Below are positions 27,101 to 41,500 of a DNA stretch of 64,000 nt, in pieces. The stretch's first letter is position 1. Each line of letters opens with the position of its first letter. Both the position numbers and the translations under genes were made by a program. The notes under the pieces were generated by a model. The model was not told where the DNA came from. It did no database searches and saw only the letters and a program-made list of their open reading frames with translations. This DNA is from Sipunculus nudus (Eukaryota > Annelida > Sipuncula > Golfingiida > Sipunculidae): positions 2,494,019-2,558,018 of the forward strand of contig CM049306.1 in the NCBI GenBank assembly GCA_026874595.1, given 5' to 3'.

Positions 27101-29500
27101 GTCAATGACAAACTGACCGTATTTCACTGAATGTCAATGACAAACTGACTGTAATCGTCCAGCTACAACAACAAACTGACTATAATCACTGAATGTCAAT
27201 GACAAACTGACCGTACTTCATTGAATGTCAGTGATTAACTGACTGTTAGCACCCAGCTACAATGATAAACTGAGTGTAATCACTCAGCTACAATGACAAA
27301 CTAACTGTAATCACTCAGCTACAATGATAAACTGACTGTTAGCACCCAGCTACAATGACAAACTAACTGTAATCACTCAGCTACAATGATAAACTGACTG
27401 TTAGCACCCAGCTACAATGACAAACTAACTGTAATCACTCAGTTACAATGACAAACTGACTGTTAGCACCCAGCTACAATGACAAACTGACTGTTATCAC
27501 TCAGCTACAATGATAAACTGACTGTTAGCACCCAGCTACAATGACAAACTGACTGTTAGCACCCAGCTACAATGACAAACTGACTGTAATCACTCAGTTA
27601 CAATGACAAACTGACTGTTAGCACCCTGCTACAATGACAAACTGACTGTAACCACTCAGCTACATTGACAAACTGACTGTAATCACTCAGCTACAATGAT
27701 AAACTGACTGTTAGCACCCAGCTACAATGATTAACTGACTGTTAGCACCCACCTACAATGACAAACTGACTGTAATCACCCAGCTAATGAGAAACTGACT
27801 ATTAGCACCCAGCTACAATGACAAACTGACTGTAATCACCCAGCTACAATGACAAACTGACTGTAATCACTCAGTTACAATGACAAACTGACTGTAATCA
27901 CTCAGCTACATTGACAAACTGACTGTAATCACTCAGCTACATTGACAAACTGACTGTAATCACTCAGCTACAATGATAAACTGACTGTTAGCACCCAGCT
28001 ACAATGACAAACTGACTGTAATCACTCAGCTACAATGATAAACTGACTGTTAGCACCCAGTTACAATGACAAAGTGACTGTTAGCACCCAGCTACAATGA
28101 CAAACTGACTGTAATCACTCAGCTACAATGATAAACTGACTGTTAGCACCCAGTTACAATGACAAAGTGACTGTTAGCACCCAGCTACAATGACAAACTG
28201 ACTGTAATCACCCAGCTACAATGATAAACTGACTGTAAGCACCCAGCTACAATGACAAACTGACTGTAATCACCCAGCTACAATGATAAACTGACTGTTA
28301 GCACCCAGCTACAATGATAAACTGACTGTTAGCACCCAGTTACAATGATAAACTGACTGTAATCACCCAGCTACAATGATAAACTGACTGTTAGCACCCA
28401 GCTACAATAACAAACTGACTGTAATCATTCAGGTACAATGATAAACTGACTGTTAGCACGCAGCTACAATGACAAACTAACTGTAATCACTCAGCTACAA
28501 TAATAAACTGACTGTTAGCACCCAGTTACAATGATAAACTGACTGTTAGCACCCAGCTACAATGACAAACTGACTGTAATCACTCAGCTACAATGATAAA
28601 CTGACTGTTAGCACCCAGTTACAATGATAAACTGACTGTAATCACCCAGCTACAATGATAAACTGACTGTTAGCACCAAGTTACAATGACAAACTGACTG
28701 TTAGCACCCAGCTACAATGACAAACTGACTGTAATCATTCAGGTACAATGATAAACTGACTGTTAGCACCCAGTTACAATGACAAACTGACTGTAATCAC
28801 TCAGCTACAATGACAAACTAACTGTAATCACTCAGCTACAATAATAAACTGACTGTTAGCACCCAGCTACAATGATAAACTGCCTGTTAGCACCCAGTTA
28901 CAATGATAAACTGACTGTAATCACCCAGCTACAATAATAAACTGACTGTTAGCACCCAGCTACAATAATAAACTGACTGTTAGCACCCAGCTACAATGAT
29001 AAACTGAAGTTTAGCACCCAGCTACAATGCTAAACTGACTGTTAGCACCCAGTTACAATGACAAACTGACTGTTATCACCCAGCTACAATGACAAACTGA
29101 CTGTAATCATTCAGGTACAATGATAAACTGACTGTTAGCACCCAGTTACAATGACAAACTAACTGTAATCACTCAGCAACAATGACAAACTAACTGTAAT
29201 CACTCAGCTACAATAATAAACTGACTGTTAGCACCCAGTTACAATGATAAACTGACTGTTAGCACCCAGCTACAGTGACAAACTGACTGTTATCACTCAG
29301 CTACAATGATAAACTGACTGTTAGCACCCAGCTACAATGATAAACTGACTGTTAGCACCCAGCTACAATGATAAACTGACTGTTAGCACCCAGTTACAAT
29401 GAAAAACTGACTGTAATCACCCAGCTACAATGATAAACTGACTGTAATCACCCAGCTACAATGACAAACTGACTGTAATCACTCAGTTACAATGACAAAC
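24170..29500. repeat. Block T copy 1 (recurs at offset 33,546 bp)
   Basis: The block carries private variants: ACAATAAAATGACTATAATTAC (near 27072, shown here only as a marker for position), GTAATCGTCCAG near 27151 and GTCAGTGATTAAC near 27232. All three recur near 60632, 60711 and 60777. CAATTTAAAAC at 26359 and 26452 recurs at 59905 and 59998. The common offset is 33,546 bp, so the block was copied or moved in one piece over a distance of more than three superrepeats. Confidence 0.78.
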
Positions 29501-29939
29501 TGACTGTAATAACTCAGCTACAATGATAAACTGACAGTTAGCACCCAGCTACAATGACAAACTGACTGTAATCACTCAGTTACAATGACAAACTGACTGT
29601 AATCACTCAGCTACAATGATAAACTGACTGTTAGCACCCAGCTACAATGACAAACTGACTGTAATCACTCAGTTACAATGACAAACTGACTGTTAGCACC
29701 CAGCTACAATGATAAACTGACTGTAATCACTCAGCTACAATGACAAACTAACTGTAATCACTCAGCTACAATGATAAACTGACTGTTAGCACCCAGCTAC
29801 AATGACAAACTAACTGTAATCACTCAGCTACAATGATAAACTGACTGTTAGCACCCAGCTACAATGACAAACTAACTGTAATCACTCAGTTACAATGACA
29901 AACTGACTGTTAGCACCCAGCTACAATGACAAACTGACT

Positions 29940-32900
29940 GTTATCACTCAGCTACAATGATAAACTGACTGTTAGCACCCAGCTACAATGACAAACTGAC
30001 TGTTAGCACCCAGCTACAATGACAAACTGACTGTAATCACTCAGTTACAATGACAAACTGACTGTTAGCACCCTGCTACAAAGACAAACTGACTGTAACC
30101 ACTCAGCTACATTGACAAACTGACTGTAATCACTCAGCTACAATGATAAACTGACTGTTAGCACCCAGCTACAATGATAAACTGACTGTTAGCACCCACC
30201 TACAATGACAAACTGACTGTAATCACCCAGCTAATGATAAACTGACTGTTAGCACCCAGCTACAATGACAAACTGACTGTATTCACCCAGCTACAATGAC
30301 AAACTGACTGTAATCACTCAGTTACAATGACAAACTGACTGTAATCACTCAGCTACATTGACAAACTGACTGTAATCACTCAGCTACATTGACAAACTGA
30401 CTGTAATCACTCAGCTACAATGATAAACTGACTGTTAGCACCCAGCTACAATGACAAACTGACTGTAATCACGCAGCTACAATGATAAACTGACTGTTAG
30501 CACCCAGTTACAATGACAAAGTGACTGTTAGCACCCAGCTACAATGACAAACTGACTGTAATCACTCAGCTACAATGATAAACTGACTGTTAGCACCCAG
30601 TTACAATGACAAAGTGACTGTTAGCACCCAGCTACAATGACAAACTGACTGTAATCACCCAGCTACAATGATAAACTGACTGTAAGCACCCAGCTACAAT
30701 GACAAACTGACTGTAATCACCCAGCTACAAGGATAAACTGACTGTTAGCACCCAGCTACAATGATAAACTGCCTGTTAGCACCCAGTTACAATGATAAAC
30801 TGACTGTAATCACCCAGCTACAATGATAAACTGACTGTTAGCACCCAGCTACAATGACAAACTGACTGTAATCATTCAGGTACAATGATAAACTGACTGT
30901 TAGCACGCAGCTACAATGACAAACTAACTGTAATCACTCAGCTACAATAATAAACTGACTGTTAGCACCCAGTTACAATGATAAACTGACTGTTAGCACC
31001 CAGCTACAATGACAAACTGACTGTAATCACTCAGCTACAATGATAAACTGACTGTTAGCACCCAGTTACAATGATAAACTGACTGTAATCACCCAGCTAC
31101 AATGATAAACTGACTGAAATCACCCAGCTACAACAACAACCTGACTATTATCACCTAGCTACAATGACAAACTAACTGTAATCACTCAGCTACAATGACA
31201 AACTGACTGTAATCACCCAGCTACAACGACAAACTGACCGTAGTCACTGAATGTCAATGACAAACTGACTGTAATCACCCAGCTACAACAACAAACTAAC
31301 TGTAATTACCCAGCTACAACAACAAACTGACTATAATCACTGAATGTCAATGACAAACTGACCGTATTTCACTGAATGTCAATGACAAACTGACTGTAAT
31401 CACCCAGCTACAACAACAAACTGACTATAATCACTGAATGTCAATGACAAACTGACCGTACTTCATTGAATGTCAATGATTAACTGACTGTTAGCACCCA
31501 GCTACAATGATAAACTGACTGTAATCACTCAGCTACAATGACAAACTAACTGTAATCACTCAGCTACAATAATAAACTGACTGTAATCACTCAGTTACAA
31601 TGATAAACTGACTGTAATCACTCAGCTACAATGATAAACTGACTGTTAGCACCCAGCTACAATGACAAACTAACTGTAATCACTCAGCTACAATGATAAA
31701 CTGACTGTTAGCACCCAGCTACAATGACAAACTAACTGTAATCACTCAGTTACAATGACAAACTGACTGTTAGCACCCAGCTACAATGACAAACTGACTG
31801 TTATCACTCAGCTACAATGATAAACTGACTGTTAGCACCCAGCTACAATGACAAGCTGACTGATAGCACCCAGCTACAATGACAAACTGACTGTAATCAC
31901 TCAGTTACAATGACAAACTGACTGTTAGCACCCTGCTACAATGACAAACTGACTGTAACCACTCAGCTACATTGACAAACTGACTGTAATCACTCAGCTA
32001 CAATGATAAACTGACTGTTAGCACCCAGCTACAATGATAAACTGACTGTTAGCACCCACCTACAATGACAAACTGACTGTAATCACCCAGCTAATGATAA
32101 ACTGACTGTTAGCACCCAGCTACAATGACAAACTGACTGTAATCACCCAGCTACAATGACAAACAGACTGTAATCACTCAGTTACAATGACAAACTGACT
32201 GTAATCACTCAGCTACATTGACAAACTGACTGTAATCACTCAGCTACATTGACAAACTGACTGTAATCACTCAGCTACAATGATAAACTGACTGTTAGCA
32301 CCCAGCTACAATGACAAACTGATTGTAATCACTCAGCTACAATGATAAACTGACTGTTAGCACCCAGTTACAATGACAAAGTGACTGTTAGCACCCAGCT
32401 ACAATGACAAACTGACTGTAATCACTCAGCTACAATGATAAACTGACTGTTAGCACCCAGTTACAATGATAAACTGACTGTAATCACCCAGCTACAATGA
32501 TAAACTGACTGTTAGCACCAAGTTACAATGACAAACTGACTGTTAGCACCCAGCTACAATGACAAACTGACTGTAATAATTCAGGTACAATGATAAACTG
32601 ACTGTTAGCACCCAGTTACAATGACAAACTGACTGTAATCACTCAGCTACAATGACAAACTAACTGTAATCACTCAGCTACAATAATAAACTGACTGTTA
32701 GCAACCAGTTACAATGATAAACTGACTGTTAGCACCCAGCTACAATGATAAACTGACTGTTAGCACCCAGTTACAATGATAAACTGACTGTTAGCACCCA
32801 GTTACAATGATAAACTGACTGTTAGCACCCAGCTACAATAATAAACTGACTGTTAGCACCCAGTTACAATGATAAACTGAATTTTATCACCCAGCTACAA

Positions 32901-35900
32901 TGATAAACTGACTGTTAGCACCCAGTTACAATGACAAACTGACTGTTAGCACCCAGCTACAATGACAAACTGACTGTAATCATTCAGGTACAATGATAAA
33001 CTGACTGTTAGCACCCAGTTACAATGACAAACTAACTGTAATCACTCAGCTACAATGACAAACTAACTGTAATCACTCAGCTACAATAATAAACTGACTG
33101 TTAGCACCCAGTTACAATGATAAACTGACTGTTAGCACCCAGCTACAATGACAAACTGACTGTAATCACTCAGCTACAATGATAAACTGACTGTTAGCAC
33201 CCAGCTACAATGATAAACTGACTGTTAGCACTAAGCTACAATGATAAACTGACTGTTAGCACCCAGTTACAATGATAAACTGACTGTAATCACCCAGCTA
33301 CAATGATAAACTGACTGTAATCACCCAGCTACAATGACAAACTGACTGTAATCACTCAGTTACAATGATAAACTGACTGTAATAACTCAGCTACAATGAT
33401 AAACTGACAGTTAGCACCCAGCTACAATGACAAACTGACTGTAATCACTCAGTTACAATGACAAACTGACTGTAATCTCTCAGCTACAATGATAAACTGA
33501 CTGTTAGCACCCAGCTACAATGACAAACTGACTGTAATCACTCAGCTACAATGATAAACTGACTGTTAGCACCCAGTTACAATGATAAACTGACTGTAAT
33601 CACTCAGCTACAATGATAAACTGACTGTTAGCACCCATTTACAATGACAAACTGACTGTAATCACTCAGCTACAATGATAAACTGACTGTTAGCACCCAG
33701 GTACAATGACAAACTGACTGTAATCACTGAATGTCAATGACAAACTGACTGTAATCACTCAGCTACAATGATAAACTGACTGTTAGCAACCAGTTAAAAT
33801 GATAAACTGACTGTTAGCACCCAGTTACAATGAAAAACTGACTGTTAGCACCCAGTTACAATGACAAACTGACTGTAATCACTCAGCTACAATGATAAAC
33901 TGACTGTTAGCACCCAGTTACAAAGACAAACTGACTGTTAGCACCCAGCTACAACAACAAACTGACTGTAATCACTCAGCTACAATGATAAACTGACTGT
34001 AATCACTCAGCTACAATGATAAACTGACTGTAAGCACTCAGTTACAATGACAAACTGACTGTAATCACTCAGCTACAATGATAAACTGACTGTAAGCACC
34101 CAGTTACAATGACAAACTGACTGTATTCACTCAGCTACAATGATAAACTGATTGTTAGCACCCAGTTACAATGACAAACTGACTGTAATAACTGAATGTC
34201 AATGACAAACTGACTGTAATCACTCAGCTACAATGATAAACTGACTGTTAGCACCCAGTTACAATGACAAAGTGACTGTTAGCACCCAGCTACAATGACA
34301 AACTGACTGTAATCACTCAGCTACAATGATAAACTGACTGTTAGCACCCAGCTAGAATGACAAACTGACTGTAATCACTCAGCTACAATGATAAACTGAC
34401 TGTTAGCACCCAGTTACAATGATAAACTGACTGTAATCACTCAGCTACAATGATAAACTGACTGTTAGCACCCATTTACAATGACAAACTGACTGTAATC
34501 ACTCAGCTACAATGATAAACTGACTGTTAGCACCCAGGTACAATGACAAACTGACTGTAATCACTGAATGTCAATGACAAACTGACTGTAATCACTCAGC
34601 TACAATGATAAACTGACTGTTAGCACCCAGTTAAAATGATAAACTGACTGTTAGCACCCAGTTACAATGAAAAACTGACTGTTAGCACCCAGTTACAATG
34701 ACAAACTGACTGTAATCACTCAGCTACAATGATAAACTGACTGTTAGCACCCAGTTACAAAGACAAACTGACTGTAAGCACCCAGCTACAACAACAAACT
34801 GACTGTAATCACTCAGCTACAATGATGAACTGACTGTAATCACTCAGCTACAATGATAAACTGACTGTTAGCACTCAGTTACAATGACAAACTGACTGTA
34901 ATCACTCAGCTACAATGATAAACTGACTGTAAGCACCCAGTTACAATGACAAACTGACTGTATTCACTCAGCTACAATGATAAACTGATTGTTAGCACCC
35001 AGTTACAATGACAAACTGACTGTAATAACTGAATGTCAATGACAAACTGACTGTAATCACTCAGCTACAATGATAAACTGACTGTTAGCACCCAGTTACA
35101 ATGACAAACTGACTGTAATCACTCAGCTACAATGATAAACTGACTGTTAGCACCCAGCTACAATGACAAACTGACTGTAATCACTCAGCTACAATGATAA
35201 ACTGACTGTTAGCACCCAGCTACAATGACAAACTAACTGTTATTACTCAGCTACAATGATAAACTGACTGTTAGCACCCAGTTACAATGACAAACTGACT
35301 GTAATCACTCAGCTACAATGACAAACTGACTGTAATCACCCAGCTACAATGATAAACTGACTGTAATCACTCAGCTACAATAATAAACTGACTGTTAGCA
35401 CCCAGCTACAATAATAAACTGACTGTTAGCACCCAGCTACAATGACAAACTGACTGTAATCACTCAGCTACAATGATAAACTGACTGTTAGCACCCAGTT
35501 ACAAAGACAAACTGACTGTTAGCACCCAGCTACAACAACAAACTGACTGTAATCACTCAGCTACAATGATGAACTGACTGTAATCACTCAGCTACAATGA
35601 TAAACTGACTGTTAGCACTCAGTTACAATGATAAACTGACTATAATCACTCAGCTACAATGATAAACTGACTGTAAGCACCCAGTTACAATGACAAACTG
35701 ACTGTATTCACTCAGCTACAATGATAAACTGATTGTTAGCACCCAGTTACAATGACAAACTGACTGTAATAACTGAATGTCAATGACAAACTGACTGTAA
35801 TCACTCAGCTACAATGATAAACTGACTGTTAGCACCCAGTTACAATGACAAAGTGACTGTTAGCACCCAGCTACAATGACAAACTGACTGTAATCACTCA

Positions 35901-38400
35901 GCTACAATGATAAACTGACTGTTAGCACCCAGCTACAATGACAAACTGACTGTAATCACTCAGCTACAATGATAAACTGACTGTTAGCACCCAGCTACAA
36001 TGACAAACTAACTGTTATCACTCAGCTACAATGATAAACTGACTGTTAGCACCCAGTTACAATGACAAACTGACTGTAATCACTCAGCTACAATGAAAAA
36101 CTGACTGTAATCACCCAGCTACAATGATAAACTGACTGTAATCACTCAGCTACAATAATAAACTGACTGTTAGCACCCAGCTACAATAATAAACTGACTG
36201 TTAGCTCCCAGCTACAATGACAAACTAACTGTAATCACTCAGCTACAATTTAAAACTGACTGTAATCACTCAGCTACAATAATAAACTGACTGTTAGCAC
36301 CCAGCTACAATGACAAACTGACTGTAATCACTCAGCTACAATTTAAAACTGACTGTAATCACTCAGCTACAATAATAAACTGACTGTTAGCACCCAGCTA
36401 CAATAATAAACTGACTGTTAGCACCCAGCTACAATGACAAACTAACTGTAATCACTGAGCTACAATAATAAACTGACTGTTAGCACCCAGTTACAATGAT
36501 AAACTGACTGTTAGCACCGAGCTACAATGACAAACTGACTGTTATCACTCAGCTACAATGATAAACTGACTGTTAGCACCCAGCTACAATGACAAACTGA
36601 CAGTAATCACTCAGCTACAATGATAAACTGACTGTTAGCACCCAGCTACAATGACAAACTGACTGTATTCACTCAGCTACAATGATAAACTGACTGTAAT
36701 CACTCAGCTACAACAACAAACTGACTATAATCACTGAATGTCAATGACAAACTGACCGTATTTCACTGAATGTCAATGACAAACTGACTGTAATCACCCA
36801 GCTACAACAACAAACTGACTATAATCACTGAATGTCAATGACAAACTGACCGTATTTCACTGAATGTCAATGACAAACTGACCGTACTTCACTGAATGTC
36901 AATGAAAAACTGACTGAAATCAACCAGCTACAACAACAACCTGACAATTATCACCTAGCTACAATGACAAACTAAATGTAATCACCCAGCTATAACAACA
37001 AACTGACTGTTAGCACCCAGCTACAACAACAAACTGACTATAATCACTGAATGTCAATGACAAACTGACTGTAATCACCCAGCTACAACAACAAACTGAC
37101 TGTAATCACTGAATGTCAATGACAAACTGACCGTATTTCACTGAATGTCAATGACAAACTGACTGAAATCACCCAGCTACAACAACAACCTGACTATTAT
37201 CACCTAGCTACAATGACAAACTAACTGTAATCACTCAGCTACAACAACAAACTGACTGTAATCACCCAGCTACAACAACAAACTGACTGTAATCACCCAG
37301 CTACAATGATAAACTGACTGTTAGCACCCAGCTACAACAACAAACTGACGGTAATCACCCAGCTACAACAACAAACTGATTGTAATCACTGAATGTCAAT
37401 GACAAACTGACTGAAATCACCCAGCTACAACAACAACCTGACTATTATCACCTAGCTACAATGACAAACTAACTGTAGTCACTCAGCTACAATGATAAAC
37501 TGACTGTTAGCACCCAGCTACAATGATAAACTGACTGTAATCAATCAGCTACAATGACAAACTAACTGTAATCACTCAGCTACAATGATAAACTGACTGT
37601 TAGCACCCAGCTACAATGATAAACTGACTGTAATCAATCAGCTACAATGACAAACTAACTGTAATCACTCAGCTACAATGATAAACTGACTGTTAGCACC
37701 CAGCTACAATGACAAACTGACTGTAATCACTCAGCTACAATGATAAACCGACTGTTAGCACCCAGCTACAATGACAAACTAACTGTAATCACTCAGCTAC
37801 AAAGATAAACTGACTGTTAGCACCCAGCTACAATGACAAACTGACTGTAATCACTCAGCTACAATGATAAACCGACTGTTAGCACCCAGCTACAATGACA
37901 AACTAACTGTAATCACTCAGCTACAATGATAAACTGACTGTTAGCACCAAGCTAAAATGATAAACTGACTGTTATCACTCAGCTACAATGACAAACTAAC
38001 GGTAATCACTCAGTTACAATGATAAACTGACTGTTAGCACCCAGCTACAATGAAAAACTGACTGTAATCACTCAGTTACAAAGACAAACTGACTGTAATC
38101 ACCCAGCTACAACAACAAACTGACTGTTACCACCCAGCTACAATGATAAACTAACTGTAATCACTCAGCTTCAATGATAAACTGACTGTTAGCACACAGC
38201 TACAATGACAAACTAACTGTAATCACTCAGCTACAAAGATAAACTGACTGTAAGCACCCAGCTACGATGACAAACTGACTGTAATCACCCAGCTACAACA
38301 ACAAACTGACTGTAATCACTCAGCTACAAAGATAAACTGACTGTTAGCACCCAGCTACAATGACAAACTGACTGTAATCACTCAGTTACAATGATAAACT
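29940..38400. repeat. Superrepeat copy 2 (8.6 kb to the next copy)
   Basis: The marker CTACAAGGATAAAC at 30731 recurs at 39351 (8,620 bp). The AATAACTGAATGTC triplet is at 34191, 35028 and 35772, and CAATTTAAAAC at 36246 and 36339. From about 32461 the offset to copy 3 changes from 8,618 to 9,083 bp. That is 465 bp, exactly 15 monomers fewer in this copy. Confidence 0.8.
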
Positions 38401-38549
38401 GACTGTTAGCACCCAGCTACAATGACAAACTAACTGTAATCACTCAGCTACAATGATAAACTGACTGTTAGCACCCAGCTACAATGACAAACTAACTGTA
38501 ATCACTCAGTTACAATGACAAACTGACTGTTAGCACCCAGCTACAATGA

Positions 38550-41500
38550 CAAACTGACTGTTATCACTCAGCTACAATGATAAACTGACTGTTAGCACCC
38601 AGCTACAATGACAAACTGACTGTTAGCACCCAGCTACAATGACAAACTGACTGTAATCACTCAGTTACAATGACAAACTGACTGTTAGCACCCTGCTACA
38701 AAGACAAACTGACTGTAACCACTATGCTACATTGACAAACTGACTGTAATCACTCAGCTACAATGATAAACTGACTGTTAGCACCCAGCTACAATGATAA
38801 ACTGACTGTTAGCACCCACCTACAATGACAAACTGACTGTAATCACCCAGCTAATGATAAACTGACTGTTAGCACCCAGCTACAATGACAAACTGACTGT
38901 ATTCACCCAGCTACAATGACAAACTGACTGTAATCACTCAGTTACAATGACAAACTGACTGTAATCACTCAGCTACATTGACAAACTGACTGTAATCACT
39001 CAGCTACATTGACAAACTGACTGTAATCACTCAGCTACAATGATAAACTGACTGTTAGCACCCAGCTACAATGACAAACTGACTGTAATCACGCAGCTAC
39101 AATGATAAACTGACTGTTAGCACCCAGTTACAATGACAAAGTGACTGTTAGCACCCAGCTACAATGACAAACTGACTGTAATCACTCAGCTACAATGATA
39201 AACTGACTGTTAGCACCCAGTTACAATGACAAAGTGACTGTTAGCACCCAGCTACAATGACAAACTGACTGTAATCACCCAGCTACAATGATAAACTGAC
39301 TGTAAGCACCCAGCTACAATGACAAACTGACTGTAATCACCCAGCTACAAGGATAAACTGACTGTTAGCACCCAGCTACAATGATAAACTGCCTGTTAGC
39401 ACCCAGTTACAATGATAAACTGACTGTAATCACCCAGCTACAATGATAAACTGACTGTTAGCACCCAGCTACAATGACAAACTGACTGTAATCATTCAGG
39501 TACAATGATAAACTGACTGTTAGCACGCAGCTACAATGACAAACTAACTGTAATCACTCAGCTACAATAATAAACTGACTGTTAGCACCCAGTTACAATG
39601 ATAAACTGACTGTTAGCACCCAGCTACAATGACAAACTGACTGTAATCACTCAGCTACAATGATAAACTGACTGTTAGCACCCAGTTACAATGATAAACT
39701 GACTGTAATCACCCAGCTACAATGATAAACTGACTGAAATCACCCAGCTACAACAACAACCTGACTATTATCACCTAGCTACAATGACAAACTAACTGTA
39801 ATCACTCAGCTACAATGACAAACTGACTGTAATCACCCAGCTACAACGACAAACTGACCGTAGTCACTGAATGTCAATGACAAACTGACTGTAATCACCC
39901 AGCTACAACAACAAACTAACTGTAATTACCCAGCTACAACAACAAACTGACTATAATCACTGAATGTCAATGACAAACTGACCGTATTTCACTGAATGTC
40001 AATGACAAACTGACTGTAATCACCCAGCTACAACAACAAACTGACTATAATCACTGAATGTCAATGACAAACTGACCGTACTTCATTGAATGACAGATTA
40101 ACTGACTGTTAGCACCCAGCTACAATGATAAACTGACTGTAATCACTCAGCTACAATGACAAACTAACTGTAATCACTCAGCTACAATAATAAACTGACT
40201 GTAATCACTCAGTTACAATGATAAACTGACTGTAATCACTCAGCTACAATGATAAACTGACTGTTAGCACCCAGCTACAATGACAAACTAACTGTAATCA
40301 CTCAGCTACAATGATAAACTGACTGTTAGCACCCAGCTACAATGACAAACTAACTGTAATCACTCAGTTACAATGACAAACTGACTGTTAGCACCCAGCT
40401 ACAATGACAAACTGACTGTTATCACTCAGCTACAATGATAAACTGACTGTTAGCACCCAGCTACAATGACAAGCTGACTGATAGCACCCAGCTACAATGA
40501 CAAACTGACTGTAATCACTCAGTTACAATGACAAACTGACTGTTAGCACCCTGCTACAATGACAAACTGACTGTAACCACTCAGCTACATTGACAAACTG
40601 ACTGTAATCACTCAGCTACAATGATAAACTGACTGTTAGCACCCAGCTACAATGATAAACTGACTGTTAGCACCCACCTACAATGACAAACTGACTGTAA
40701 TCACCCAGCTAATGATAAACTGACTGTTAGCACCCAGCTACAATGACAAACTGACTGTAATCACCCAGCTACAATGACAAACAGACTGTAATCACTCAGT
40801 TACAATGACAAACTGACTGTAATCACTCAGCTACATTGACAAACTGACTGTAATCACTCAGCTACATTGACAAACTGACTGTAATCACTCAGCTACAATG
40901 ATAAACTGACTGTTAGCACCCAGCTACAATGACAAACTGATTGTAATCACTCAGCTACAATGATAAACTGACTGTTAGCACCCAGTTACAATGACAAAGT
41001 GACTGTTAGCACCCAGCTACAATGACAAACTGACTGTAATCACTCAGCTACAATGATAAACTGACTGTTAGCACCCAGTTACAATGACAAAGTGACTGTT
41101 AGCACCCAGCTACAATGACAAACTGACTGTAATCACCCAGCTACAATGATAAACTGACTGTAAGCACCCAGCTACAATGATAAACTGACTGTAATCACCC
41201 AGCTACAATGATAAACTGACTGTTAGCACCCAGCTACAATGATAAACTGACTGTTAGCACCCAGTTACAATGATAAACTGACTGTAATCACCCAGCTACA
41301 ATGATAAACTGACTGTTAGCACCCAGCTACAATGACAAACTGACTGTAATCATTCAGGTACAATGATAAACTGACTGTTAGCACGCAGCTACAATGACAA
41401 ACTAACTGTAATCACTCAGCTACAATAATAAACTGACTGTTAGCACCCAGTTACAATGATAAACTGACTGTTAGCACCCAGCTACAATGACAAACTGACT

